Shown here in pieces: positions 42,433 through 51,342 of a stretch of 64,000 nt of DNA. Below the pieces are notes generated by a model, which had not been told where the DNA came from, searched no databases, and was given only the letters and a program-made list of their open reading frames with translations. A program made the position numbers and the translations under genes. Source of the stretch: Microvenator marinus (lineage in GTDB: Bacteria; Myxococcota_A; Bradymonadia; Bradymonadales; Bradymonadaceae); assembly GCF_007993755.1 (NCBI RefSeq), contig NZ_CP042467.1, positions 5,542,001 through 5,606,000 on the forward strand, read 5' to 3'. How positions within the stretch are numbered: position 1 is the stretch's first letter; each line of letters starts with the position of its first letter.

Positions 42433-43628
42433 TTCACAACCAGTGTAAATTGCGCAGGTTCTTGTGAGGTCGTGACCCATTGGGCGAGCGTGCCTTTGAG
42501 GCAATCTGCCTCAGAGAGTGGGGAAAAACTAGCGCCCTCAGTCCTCTGGTACGTCGTTCGTCGAGTGCCACAACTCGCAATCTGGCTCCAATCTCGGCGT
42601 GCAAAACCTCGGACCTCATTTCGAGTTGTGGGGCTTCCGTTTTCGAAGATTATTGCGATTTCGACGTCTCGAGTCGGATTTATCGGGGTCACCAAAGACG
42701 GGGACTTGCCCGGACTTGAACTACGAACAAAAGTTGATTCATAGACAAAGTCCACTCGAAAGCTGATCTCAGAAAAGTCCTGCTCTGCCAGTACCTTGTC
42801 AACGCATTCCCGAAGAAACCGAATCTCGAAGGAGTTCTCAGCATAATCCCCAGCGTAATCAATCTCAGTGTTCGAGCGAGAGATTGAGACGTACGCGGAA
42901 GTCGGTGTTTCAAAAATGGCGCACTCGGAGAACGCCTTTTCAAGCATTTGTGCGCCTCCAATGTCCTCGGGACTTCCTTGAGCATCAAGCACCAGAGCGT
43001 CCTGAAAGTACAAGTTCTCAACAGTCTTTCGCGCGATGTCCCCGGTGGGTAGCATGGCCTGGAAACTACGCATGTGCAGAATCTTACCGGTGAGGCGGTC
43101 GAGAGAGGCCTGCAAAAGCCAAATGTCGTCTTCCTTGTAAACCACAACTTCAATCAAGTGGCCGCGCAACTGCCATGCGTAACCATCAAAACCAATGCCT
43201 TCGGATCGCAGCTTCTGAAGCACGAGTTCGGTAGACTCTTTGGTTGGTAGCAGCGCGCCATCCTTGGGCTGCATCAGGGAAACCTGGAGATGGGCAGGTG
43301 ACGTGCGTGTGCCTGCAACGCGCTCAACCAGGGCGGCGTGCTGACCGAGTTCGAAGTACCCAAGTCCCGAAGTGTAGTGGGAACTTGAGTCCGGCAACGT
43401 AAACTTCAATCCTGGTTTAGTAAGCAATCCGAAGGTCGAGTTTCCTTCGTAGAGAATCTCGACTCGAGTTCCGTCATCTAGTGCCAACTCGTTTGAGTGT
43501 TGGCCCACGCCCAACAAGAATTTTCCCTTGAGCGGGTTGATACCTTCTTGAGTGAGTGGCTCTTGGGACCGCGACGTGGTGCCACAGGCAAGACTCAGTG
43601 CTGCCAGAATCAAAATGAGTAGGTGCAT
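42429..43628 (-). CDS. Lipoprotein, paralogue of 12392-13651
   Basis: A 399-residue lipoprotein (lipobox SLAC, Cys15; start ATG 43628, one base after the stop of the regulator gene). It shares with the lipoprotein at 12392 the ordered motifs G-L-L-T-x-P-G-L-K, G-L-G-x-F-E, V-E-R-x-x-G, P-x-H-L-x-V-x-L and, in the second half, F-x-x-C-x-x-x-V-L ... F-R-x-x-x-x-Y and R-N-x-x-R-x-x-x-R-x-W ... C. It thus defines a two-member local family. Operon: TPR regulator, this lipoprotein, beta-rich protein. Confidence 0.8.
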   Translation of the reverse strand: MHLLILILAALSLACGTTSRSQEPLTQEGINPLKGKFLLGVGQHSNELALDDGTRVEILYEGNSTFGLLTKPGLKFTLPDSSSHYTSGLGYFELGQHAALVERVAGTRTSPAHLQVSLMQPKDGALLPTKESTELVLQKLRSEGIGFDGYAWQLRGHLIEVVVYKEDDIWLLQASLDRLTGKILHMRSFQAMLPTGDIARKTVENLYFQDALVLDAQGSPEDIGGAQMLEKAFSECAIFETPTSAYVSISRSNTEIDYAGDYAENSFEIRFLRECVDKVLAEQDFSEISFRVDFVYESTFVRSSSPGKSPSLVTPINPTRDVEIAIIFENGSPTTRNEVRGFARRDWSQIASCGTRRTTYQRTEGASFSPLSEADCLKGTLAQWVTTSQEPAQFTLVVK

Positions 43629-43629
43629 T

Positions 43630-45282
43630 TCAGTCTTGTCCCATTTCAAACGTCACGTCGAGTTCGTCACGAAGTCGATACCCTTCGTCGACCGTCTCAA
43701 TCCAGTCTTCGAGGCCGAGCTTACGAAGCCTTTTGATGGATGTGTAAACTCGCATCCGTGCGGCGTCATACGTTATGACCTCGTCCGGCCACGCGGCGCT
43801 AAGTAGGTCCGAAACGCCAAGATTTTTTGAGTGCTGCTTCGCGTGACACAACGCCAACAAGAGTAGTCTCAGTGGGCCGCGTCGGCTGAAATCCAGACTC
43901 GTGCCATCCGGTAGCGTCACTCGCCGTGCCTCGGCGTCCAATCTAAGGAGTGGCCGGTGTGTGGTGTTCGGGGTGTAGATGCGCGTCGGGTCATGCGGCA
44001 CCCACGAGCTTGGTCTGCGGGTTTCATCCGCGCAATGCTCTAGAGCGATGTTCGACCAGTACTCGGGCGATTCTGTGGCCGAAGGCAAGCGGCTGGAAAC
44101 CAACGCTCGGTAGCGTGCGATTGTGGCGAGCCAGACGCTCTCGTTGACGTGCAGAGCCACTCTCCATGCCTTTGATAGGGTGCGCTCCGCCTCGGCGAAT
44201 TCCTCTCGCCAAACTTGATGAACGGCGAGCTCTGCGAGCGCCCCGAGTCTCTCGACGTGCACGTCGATACCCTCGATAAGGTCGATAGCGTCCTTCAGCA
44301 GGTCAACCTGTGGCTCTCCTTGCATCAGCGAAATCACGGCTCGTCCGGTCATGGCCATAGCTTGTATCATGGCGTTCCCAGTGGTTTGCGCGTTTTTCTC
44401 CGCACGTTCGAATGCTGCCAAGGCCTCCTCGGGCTCATCCAGTAGTAATGCGATGTTTCCAAGATTGAGCTGCCCCATGGAGAGACACATCCAATCATCA
44501 AGTTCAATGTCGATGGCCTCGGCCGCCTTGAACTTTCTCTTTGCCCGCGCAAAATCCCCGCATCCCATCGCAATGGCGGCTTCGGTGGATAGGGCTCGTG
44601 CTTCCTGATAGCGGTCTGCCGCGCGTCTAGCCGAATCCAGTGCTTCGCGGGCGCGACGCTGCGGATTGGAGCCTTCTCGACCTTCTACGTAGTCGAGCAT
44701 CGCCAACTTTTGGAGCAACGCAGAGTGTACGTCCAAGAGCTCAGCCACGCCCACCACCGCATCCACTCCCGCCTCAAATTGTGCCCTGGCCTCGCCGAGC
44801 TTGCCGTTTTCTACGAGACATGAGCCGAGCACAAACGAGCTGTCTCCGATCAGGCCAAGGTCCTCAAACTCAGTGGCCACTTCCAGGCTCTCGCTCGCCT
44901 TCTCTATCGCTTCGGGAAGAAACCCTTCGGCGAGGTCGGCGAGTGACTCGCACCAGATGAGGTGCGCGGACTCCAAAGGGGAATGCTCAAAACCAAGACG
45001 TGTCTGGATGGCGAGCTCCCTCCAGCGGTCGAACCCAAAATGGAGGCGCGCCCCGAGTTCTGCAGCCCGGACGAGGCCGACCCTAAGTCTTGAATCTTGA
45101 ACCTGAGGTGCGAGAAGGTAGTTGAATTCCAGGTATTTGGCCGGGGGGCGGCCCCAGCGTCCTACCGAGTCTAGGGAGGAGAAGAATTCAGCTAGCGCGT
45201 GAACGTCCTCAACGCCGAGAAGAGAAAGGCGCGCGACAGCCTCTTGAAGGTGTTTTGGAAGGTCAGTGAACGACTCAGCCAT
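43630..45282 (-). CDS. TPR-repeat regulator with C-terminal winged helix
   Basis: A 550-residue cytosolic protein. About 400 residues are tetratricopeptide-like helices (A-L-A-A-F-E-R-A-E-K-N-A and similar). The last 110 residues are a winged-helix of the OmpR/BTAD kind: R-V-T-L-P-D-G-T-S-L-D-F, L-L-L-L-A-L-C-x-A, A-R-M-R-V-Y-T-S-I-K-R-L-R-K-L-G and D-E-G-Y-R-L. The order (TPR first, DNA-binding last) is the reverse of SARP-type regulators. Start ATG 45282 with AGGA upstream. It leads an operon with the lipoprotein and the beta-rich protein and probably controls it. Confidence 0.8.
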   Translation of the reverse strand: MAESFTDLPKHLQEAVARLSLLGVEDVHALAEFFSSLDSVGRWGRPPAKYLEFNYLLAPQVQDSRLRVGLVRAAELGARLHFGFDRWRELAIQTRLGFEHSPLESAHLIWCESLADLAEGFLPEAIEKASESLEVATEFEDLGLIGDSSFVLGSCLVENGKLGEARAQFEAGVDAVVGVAELLDVHSALLQKLAMLDYVEGREGSNPQRRAREALDSARRAADRYQEARALSTEAAIAMGCGDFARAKRKFKAAEAIDIELDDWMCLSMGQLNLGNIALLLDEPEEALAAFERAEKNAQTTGNAMIQAMAMTGRAVISLMQGEPQVDLLKDAIDLIEGIDVHVERLGALAELAVHQVWREEFAEAERTLSKAWRVALHVNESVWLATIARYRALVSSRLPSATESPEYWSNIALEHCADETRRPSSWVPHDPTRIYTPNTTHRPLLRLDAEARRVTLPDGTSLDFSRRGPLRLLLLALCHAKQHSKNLGVSDLLSAAWPDEVITYDAARMRVYTSIKRLRKLGLEDWIETVDEGYRLRDELDVTFEMGQD

Positions 45283-45403
45283 AGTTCCTGGGGGCGCAAA
45301 ACTAGTGAAACACAAGTCTAGACCTAGATTTAGAAAATGTCAGCCGATGTCAGCCGAATTCGAAAACTGAGTTGAGTATGGTGTTCCCAAGACGGAGGTA
45401 CTC

Positions 45404-46954
45404 ATGAAGAAGAGCATGTTTTTGGTGATCGCGAGTTTGGTTTGGACTGACGTGGTTCTTGCTGCTGATACATGGACGGACCCAGCGCCTGGGGTCCGGC
45501 GATTGGTCCGCACGGCGCCTGGGCCAATACGCATCAATGCGGCAATCGTCGATTTTTCAAGGCAGGACCTCTATATGCGCGTCACGCGGCCCGAGGAACG
45601 GGGCCGCACGGTGAGCAATTTTGCGAATCACGTGGGTGCGGTGGTTGCCATCAATGGTGACTGGTTCAGCTGGGGCAGCTACCAACCTGTGGGGCTCGCC
45701 GTGGGTGACGGCGTACACTGGGAAGGAACGGGCGATAACGGTTGGTCTTTCCTGGGTTGTACCATCGAAAAAGACTGCACGTTTGACGACCACACCCAGA
45801 ATACAGCGCGAAATCCGCGTTGGAACGATGTGGTGGGCGGCAACGGGTGGCGACTCTTGGTGGACGGCAATGTTCCCCAGTACCCGGCTGAGTCTTTCTA
45901 CAATGCACGCGAGCCGCGTTCGGGCGTGGGAATGAGCGCAGACGGCAATACCCTGATCTTTGTGGTGGTGGAAGGGCGCCGGAGTGATTCGATCGGCGTG
46001 TCCTTTCCACAGATGGGCCAGATCATGAAGGATTTAGGCGCTCACCAGGCCATGATGCTCGATGGCGGTGGTTCGAGTTCGCTTGTGATCAATGGGGGCA
46101 GGGTCTCGAACCTGCCGTCTGGGGCGAGTGAGCGGGTGGTGGCGAATCATCTGGCGATTCTGAGAGGGGCGGCCGACCCACGTTGCGCGAACACCCCGAA
46201 TGGGCGCTACTGCGATGGCTCGGTCATCCACACATGCCGTGGCGGGCAACATATGGGGCAGGGCGATTGCGGGGCGTTTGGCGCCGCGTGCGAAGTAACA
46301 GCCGATGGTGTGGGCACGTGCGTTCATCCCTACTGCAACGGTGGGGCGATGGGAGGCTATTGTGAAGATGAAACGAATATCGTCAGGTGTGAGTACGGCC
46401 AACCCGGGCCAGCCGGAGATTGTAGTTTTTTTGGTGCCACATGTGAGCAAATTGATGCAGGTGCTCAGTGTGTGCATTTCGAGTGTTCGGAAGGTGGCGA
46501 CGCCACGTGGTGTCAAGGTGACGTGCTGAGCGCCTGTGCGCAAGGTCAGCCGCAAGAGAATACAGATTGTGCGGCTTCCGGCCAAAAATGCCACGTTGGA
46601 CTCAAGGCCTGTGTTTCGCCGGAGTGCCTGGAGGCAACCGATGGGGAGTTCTGCCTCGGAGGGTTGGTTACGGTCTGTGAGGCGGGCGCAGCCACGCGTA
46701 CCGCTCAACCTTGCGGCGTTGATTCCGATGACCCTGACCAGCCAGACGTGCCGGTGGTTCCGGTTGACGAGGTGAATGATGGCGAAGAACCATTCCAAGC
46801 AGAGCAAGACGGCGGCATGGAGTCTATGACGGCAAGGGGGAACGCCTCATGCACCACAACGGGTGGGGCCGCAATAGTTTGGCTCCTTGGCTTCGTTTTG
46901 TTGTTCAGACGGCGGTCATTCGACCGTGCGCCCGGCATGGGCGCCCAGAGTTGA
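45404..46954 (+). CDS. Phosphodiester glycosidase-like exported protein with MYXO-CTERM-like tail
   Basis: A 516-residue exported protein. Signal peptide ends V-L-A-A; residues about 30-265 fit the phosphodiester glycosidase (NAGPA, PF09992) domain, with A-I-N-G-D-W-F and M-L-D-G-G-G-S-S-S-L-V-I-N-G-G. A Cys-rich region of four repeats (Y-C-D-G-x-V-I-x-x-C, Y-C-x-D-x-T-N-I-V-R-C) follows. The C-terminus has A-S-C-T-T-T-G, a transmembrane segment and R-R-R, the layout of the MYXO-CTERM sorting tail. It should cut sugar-phosphate linkages and be anchored at the surface. Overlaps the convergent lyase by 39 bases. Confidence 0.85.
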   Translation: MKKSMFLVIASLVWTDVVLAADTWTDPAPGVRRLVRTAPGPIRINAAIVDFSRQDLYMRVTRPEERGRTVSNFANHVGAVVAINGDWFSWGSYQPVGLAVGDGVHWEGTGDNGWSFLGCTIEKDCTFDDHTQNTARNPRWNDVVGGNGWRLLVDGNVPQYPAESFYNAREPRSGVGMSADGNTLIFVVVEGRRSDSIGVSFPQMGQIMKDLGAHQAMMLDGGGSSSLVINGGRVSNLPSGASERVVANHLAILRGAADPRCANTPNGRYCDGSVIHTCRGGQHMGQGDCGAFGAACEVTADGVGTCVHPYCNGGAMGGYCEDETNIVRCEYGQPGPAGDCSFFGATCEQIDAGAQCVHFECSEGGDATWCQGDVLSACAQGQPQENTDCAASGQKCHVGLKACVSPECLEATDGEFCLGGLVTVCEAGAATRTAQPCGVDSDDPDQPDVPVVPVDEVNDGEEPFQAEQDGGMESMTARGNASCTTTGGAAIVWLLGFVLLFRRRSFDRAPGMGAQS

Positions 46955-48202
46955 GAAGGCAGGCTCCGCAGGCAATAGGAAGTCGGAGGACGCTGGGTCT
47001 GTGTTCAGAGGTGTTGGCGTACCGTCGAGCTGCCACGAGTTTTGATTTTGCTGCCCCCCACCTCCATGAGTAGCGTCTTCGAAGGCGAGATTTAGCTCGC
47101 TTAGCGTGTCATCCCCGAACCAGAATCCACGGGAATTGCCCCAGGATGTGTTGTGCCTAAAGGTCACGCCGACTCCGGAATTGAAGTCAAAGCCGGCCGA
47201 TTTGTTGTTGTAGGAAATGTTGTGCTCAACGAAGGCCCTCGCGCTCGGCGGCGCCCCGCCTGCCTTAACGCCCTGTCCATTGCCTGAAGCGATTCCGCTA
47301 CTGTGAATTATTGAATAACCCACGTAGGCGTCGGTGCTTCTCCACACGTCGATCCCATCGTCCGAATTGCCATAGACCAGACAGTTTTCGACTCGATTTC
47401 CGATGCCGCTGGAGATTGAAATCCCGTCGGAGTTTCCGCCGTCTGCGTACTCTGCGGTCATGAGGCCGGCGCCCGAATTCCCCCAAATTACCGAGTCCCG
47501 GATGATATTTCGGTTGGATACAGGTGTTTCATAGGATTCGTGAATATGGATACCACTTAGGAGATTGTCGTGGATCTTGAGACCCTCAAGGAGGTTGTCG
47601 CTGGTTCGCACCGAGATTCCGCCTTTGGGCATGTTTCGAATCGTGAGCAGGCGAATCGCGACTGGATCTCCCAAGACTCGAATGTAGATGTCGTCCTCAG
47701 GACCGAGGGCGGAGCCGTCTAAGATGGCTTCTTCTCCCGGATAGCTCTCAAAAATAGCTCTAGGAGTTGCGCCGCGCCCCCGAAAGTTGAGATTCCGGTC
47801 TATGGCGTACTCACCGCCTCGAAGAAACACCACGTCACCGGCCTCGGCTTGCTCTAGCGCCTCCCAGACATCGCAGGGAGTGTCTTGGGTGCAGTCTTGG
47901 CCACTACCATCGGGTGCCGCGAAGATAGTGCCCTGGGCCAATGGTGTCGGGTCTACGGGTCTAGGGCCAATAGCTCTTGGTTGCGGCTCCTGGGGCATAT
48001 CTGCGGTCATATCCGTATCTTGCGAGCTGTCCGCCCCGGAATCTTCGACTTCAGTCATGTCGCCCTCTGTGGGCATATCAGCAGGTCCGACGTCCCCTTG
48101 GCTAGCGTCCGCGCCGGAGTCCGGCGAGTCAGGCGTTTGTGTGCTGACTTCAGACGTACACGCCCCAAGAAGAAAGAAGAGTATGAGTACGATGGGACGC
48201 AT
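46916..48202 (-). CDS. Pectate lyase-like lipoprotein, polysaccharide lyase family 9 type
   Basis: A 428-residue lipoprotein (lipobox LGAC, Cys15) with an Asp/Met/Pro linker to residue 85 and a right-handed beta-helix. Family 9 features are seen: N-S-D281-D-G-I-D285 (calcium site), G-N-G-Q-G-V-K313-A-G-G (the lysine that serves as base in the well-known Pel9A), then N-x-x-x-G-F-D-F-N. It should cleave pectate or a related uronan. It complements the PL1 lyase at 472-1647. Confidence 0.8.
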   Translation of the reverse strand: MRPIVLILFFLLGACTSEVSTQTPDSPDSGADASQGDVGPADMPTEGDMTEVEDSGADSSQDTDMTADMPQEPQPRAIGPRPVDPTPLAQGTIFAAPDGSGQDCTQDTPCDVWEALEQAEAGDVVFLRGGEYAIDRNLNFRGRGATPRAIFESYPGEEAILDGSALGPEDDIYIRVLGDPVAIRLLTIRNMPKGGISVRTSDNLLEGLKIHDNLLSGIHIHESYETPVSNRNIIRDSVIWGNSGAGLMTAEYADGGNSDGISISSGIGNRVENCLVYGNSDDGIDVWRSTDAYVGYSIIHSSGIASGNGQGVKAGGAPPSARAFVEHNISYNNKSAGFDFNSGVGVTFRHNTSWGNSRGFWFGDDTLSELNLAFEDATHGGGGQQNQNSWQLDGTPTPLNTDPASSDFLLPAEPAFSTLGAHAGRTVE

Positions 48203-48262
48203 AAAAGAGCTCCTGCAACAGAGTGTGAAGAGGTAGAGTTTAGACCGTTTGGCTCGTGATCT

Positions 48263-48763
48263 CTAGAGTGCGAATCCGACGGTTGTGTGGGCCGCTGGCG
48301 CTAGGCCGGAGGTGCCCAGACCATCTACCGTGTAATCGAGGTACTGCAGGCCGAGGCCTCCCGAGAGTACGAACCAGCCGTCAAAAATCGCAGTGTAGCC
48401 ACCAAGCGCGCTACCGTAGCCTCCAAGGTCTGTGACGTCGGAATCCGCGATGAGATACGCGCCGACACCACGGACTTGCGCCCACCAGCCTTCAGGTGCA
48501 CTACCAAAGAAGAAGTATCGCAAGCCAACCTCTGCGCCATAGCCTTGGAACGTCCTTTCGTCGTCCAGATTGAGCAGGCCGTTGAAGAGTCGGAGGGATG
48601 GCCCAGCGTAGATCGAGAAATGGTCGGATATCGTGGTCTCGAATTGCACGTGCACAAACCCCAAGGCCGTTGTCAGCGGGTCGACCTGAACGGTCATGGT
48701 TGGGCGCTCGGCCGAGGCCGCGGATGAGCTTAGAAGGAGGATTAAGAAGATTAGTTTTTTCAT
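48263..48763 (-). CDS. Small outer-membrane beta-barrel-like protein
   Basis: A 166-residue protein with a signal peptide (S-S-S-A-A-S-A-E) and alternating strands ending in aromatic residues (G-L-R-Y-F-F-F, G-Y-T-A-I-F-D-G-W-F-V-L-S-G-G-L-G-L-Q-Y-L-D-Y). This fits an eight-stranded barrel. The function is unknown. Divergent from the lipoprotein at 48852. Confidence 0.75.
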   Translation of the reverse strand: MKKLIFLILLLSSSAASAERPTMTVQVDPLTTALGFVHVQFETTISDHFSIYAGPSLRLFNGLLNLDDERTFQGYGAEVGLRYFFFGSAPEGWWAQVRGVGAYLIADSDVTDLGGYGSALGGYTAIFDGWFVLSGGLGLQYLDYTVDGLGTSGLAPAAHTTVGFAL

Positions 48764-48790
48764 GGTTTTATCATGTTTCAGGTTCTTTCA

Positions 48791-48838
48791 GTTTATGTCG
48801 GAGCATGTAGGTCCTAAGAGTACACCATCAACATAAAC
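48791..48838. repeat. Widely spaced inverted repeat in a divergent intergenic region
   Basis: GTTTATGT (48791-48798) and ACATAAAC (48831-48838) are perfect complements, with 32 bases between. They lie between the divergent barrel and lipoprotein genes. They could form two operator half-sites or a long stem; no more can be told. Confidence 0.4.
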
Positions 48839-48851
48839 CGTGAGGTATCTG

Positions 48852-50720
48852 ATGCGTACTAAAAATCTCTTCCCATTCTTCTTCGTCGCAAGTCTGCTCG
48901 GCGCATGTGCTGAGGCCACCGACGATAGCACAACTTGGCCCGACGCAGAGTTCGGCATTGAGGCCGATGGCAAAGATGACTCGTTTGCGATTCGTCCAGG
49001 CTCCAAAGAAGCTGAAGCCGTTTTGGCCTACGTGAACCAACCGCTCGCCAGCGATGCCGCCGGTGCGCAATTCTACGACGCGATCAACGCGCGCCTCGAC
49101 AGACGGGCTGCAGAAGGCATTCGCGACCACCGAAGCGGCGCCGATGGGCGATTCGGCACGGCAGATGACCAACGATTTGCGGACCTGAACGAGCTCGATT
49201 CGGTGCGCTGGGTTGGACGCACGGCGCTCATGCGACTCTTTGAACTGGCGGACGAGGCGGGCCTTTTCAATCGAGCTTCCGTGGAATGCAGCGAGTTCAT
49301 TCAGCCTTCTAGCGTGACGAGCCGCGGCCATATCTATCGGTTCCATACTCTTGCGTCGCTGCTGGAGGTCGAGAACTCCAAGTGCGAGATCATTCGAGGC
49401 ACCGTTGAAATTCGACTCCAGTCGACGGACCTTTTGCCTCCTTCGCGCCGGCACCTCAAGAACTTCGAGTTTATCAAGGTGATCGAGGGTGACCTTGTGG
49501 TGGACGCTACAACGAATATGGAGGGTGCGGATTTCGACCGGCTTGAGTCGATTTCGGGTCGTCTAATTCTTCGAGACGGTGAGCGCCGAGACTCGCATGT
49601 CTTTAGATTCCCAAGTTTGACGAAGGCAGACGTCATCGACATCCAGCGCGTGGGTCCAACGGAATTTGGAAGTCTCGAAGAGAGTCAGTCGATCGTCACC
49701 CAAACGCCCTTTGTGAACGGGTTTACCGCGCTAAAGAACGTAGACGGCCTGAGAGTTCAGGGCATCGGCAACAAGCCCAACGCTGTGGAATTCCCAGAGC
49801 TTGAGCGTGCTCAACGGCTAACTATCACGCGCCTTACCCAGTACGACAACTCCTGGAACCAGGTGTACGAGGGTGGGTTTCCTAAGCTCACTTCGGCAGG
49901 AGGACTGACCATCGAACATGGCTTGTTTGGAGGGCTGACATTCCCCGTTCTCAAAGAGGTCGATACGGACTTCACGCTCAGCTACACACAAGAGGCTCTC
50001 AAAGGATTCAGCGCTCTTGAGATTGTAGGCGGAAACTACGTTGTCGGCGGCTCGCAGCTCGGGACCGGCGTACACGAAGGTTTGAGCACGCTTAAACGCG
50101 TGGAAGGCACGCTTAGAATCACCGAAAACAAGGGAGTGCACGGCTACGATGCGCTTGAGTACCTAGGGGGCAGCGTAATCATCAACGTGAATAGCAACGA
50201 GCTTGTGGGCTTTGGAAAGGTTGAGCAACTTCTGGGCAACACGGAGATCACGGCGGCGAGTTTGAATGCTTTTGGAAACGTGGTGGACAGCAAGGATATT
50301 TATCTGAATCTGCGCAACGCTGCCTCCAACCCAGTTGTCTTCGCGAAACTCAAGGAGGTTGATGGTAGCCTTCAAATCGTTGGAGCTCGACTTTCGTTGC
50401 CCGTATTCGATTCGCTCGAAGCAATCTCCGGCGAGCTGAACATCGATTCCTACGTGGGTACTGACGCAAACTTCCCAGAGTTGGTCCTCATTCAGGGTTC
50501 GCTCACGATTCAGACTGGAGCCGACGTGGCGGGCTTTTCGAAGCTCCGAAACATCGAGTCCAACCTGAGCCTTTTGGGAAGCATTCGTGCGGTCAGCGGC
50601 ATGGCAAATCTTCGAGGTGTAGGTGCAGATATCTACATCACGCGCCAACTTCCGGTTGCTGAGCGCGACTCGCTGCTTGACCAACTCGAAGAATTCTCAG
50701 GTGGAATCTTCCTTCGTTAA
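48852..50720 (+). CDS. Receptor-L-domain-like (leucine-rich) lipoprotein
   Basis: A 622-residue lipoprotein (lipobox LGAC, Cys19; start ATG 48852 with GAGGT upstream). Residues about 50-140 include D-L-N-E-L-D-S-V-R-W-V-G-R-T-A-L, a helix-hairpin-helix-like segment also found in type II secretion-related proteins. The remainder consists of about 15 strand/turn repeats (F-x-x-L-x-x-V-x-G-x-L-x-I) of the kind seen in receptor L-domains and in bacterial leucine-rich surface proteins. Probably involved in surface binding. Confidence 0.78.
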   Translation: MRTKNLFPFFFVASLLGACAEATDDSTTWPDAEFGIEADGKDDSFAIRPGSKEAEAVLAYVNQPLASDAAGAQFYDAINARLDRRAAEGIRDHRSGADGRFGTADDQRFADLNELDSVRWVGRTALMRLFELADEAGLFNRASVECSEFIQPSSVTSRGHIYRFHTLASLLEVENSKCEIIRGTVEIRLQSTDLLPPSRRHLKNFEFIKVIEGDLVVDATTNMEGADFDRLESISGRLILRDGERRDSHVFRFPSLTKADVIDIQRVGPTEFGSLEESQSIVTQTPFVNGFTALKNVDGLRVQGIGNKPNAVEFPELERAQRLTITRLTQYDNSWNQVYEGGFPKLTSAGGLTIEHGLFGGLTFPVLKEVDTDFTLSYTQEALKGFSALEIVGGNYVVGGSQLGTGVHEGLSTLKRVEGTLRITENKGVHGYDALEYLGGSVIINVNSNELVGFGKVEQLLGNTEITAASLNAFGNVVDSKDIYLNLRNAASNPVVFAKLKEVDGSLQIVGARLSLPVFDSLEAISGELNIDSYVGTDANFPELVLIQGSLTIQTGADVAGFSKLRNIESNLSLLGSIRAVSGMANLRGVGADIYITRQLPVAERDSLLDQLEEFSGGIFLR

Positions 50721-51263
50721 GGCTTCGTCCACGAACACGACCCGGTGCGGGTAAAAGGCGACCACATTTCCCCAACCGAGGTCCCAGAGGCGCCGCGACA
50801 CGCAATAGATGAGCGTGCAGAGCTCGCCCGATTCAGCAAGCCCCACCAGACCGGTCTTCTCCAGATCCAGGGCACCCAGCTGATAGTCCGCGCTCAACCA
50901 ATCGAAGGTGCCATAGCCTTCGTTTTCATCAACGCAGATATCGTGAAGCGCCTCCGCACGAAGAACGCAATCCGGAGGGAAAACGCCCGGTATGAGCACG
51001 TCCAATGCTTGAAGAAGGGCCTCGTGAAACGTAGTAGGTTTGTGGCCATCAAAACCAAGGGCGGCTTCTCCGAGAGGCGTGACCTCGTAGATGCCGTGAA
51101 ACTCGCATTGGCAAACAAGTAAGCCTCTGCGAACAAGGCTTCTGAGCGTGGCGAGTTTAATACCGTGTCCGTCTTCGTGACTCGGTGGAACGTGGCCAAG
51201 GCTTGAGTAGATGATGATCAGCGCGCGTTTTTGTGCCGGGCTAAGCTTGGGGTGAGAATTCAT
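50697..51263 (-). CDS. Hypothetical winged-helix-like protein
   Basis: A 188-residue cytosolic protein. The N-terminal 75 residues look like a winged helix (I-K-L-A-T-L-R-S-L-V-R-R-G-L-L ... I-Y-E-V-T-P-L-G-E-A-A-L), the usual form of a transcription regulator. The C-terminal domain is not recognised and has three Cys. Start 51263 (AAAGGT upstream) preferred; the frame is open 63 bases more. Overlaps the convergent lipoprotein by 24 bases. Confidence 0.65.
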   Translation of the reverse strand: MNSHPKLSPAQKRALIIIYSSLGHVPPSHEDGHGIKLATLRSLVRRGLLVCQCEFHGIYEVTPLGEAALGFDGHKPTTFHEALLQALDVLIPGVFPPDCVLRAEALHDICVDENEGYGTFDWLSADYQLGALDLEKTGLVGLAESGELCTLIYCVSRRLWDLGWGNVVAFYPHRVVFVDEALTKEDST

Positions 51264-51342
51264 TGGATACCTTTGTTTAGGAGAGCGGGTCTCGTTTACA
51301 AAGTTGTGTACCCGTAGGTTTGGCACGATGCGTACCTAGAGC

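Noticed and set aside
46034-46807. 257-codon minus-strand frame inside the phosphodiester glycosidase
   Set aside because: The plus-strand frame has clear domain, repeats and tail; the antisense protein is rich in Arg/His/Thr with no pattern.
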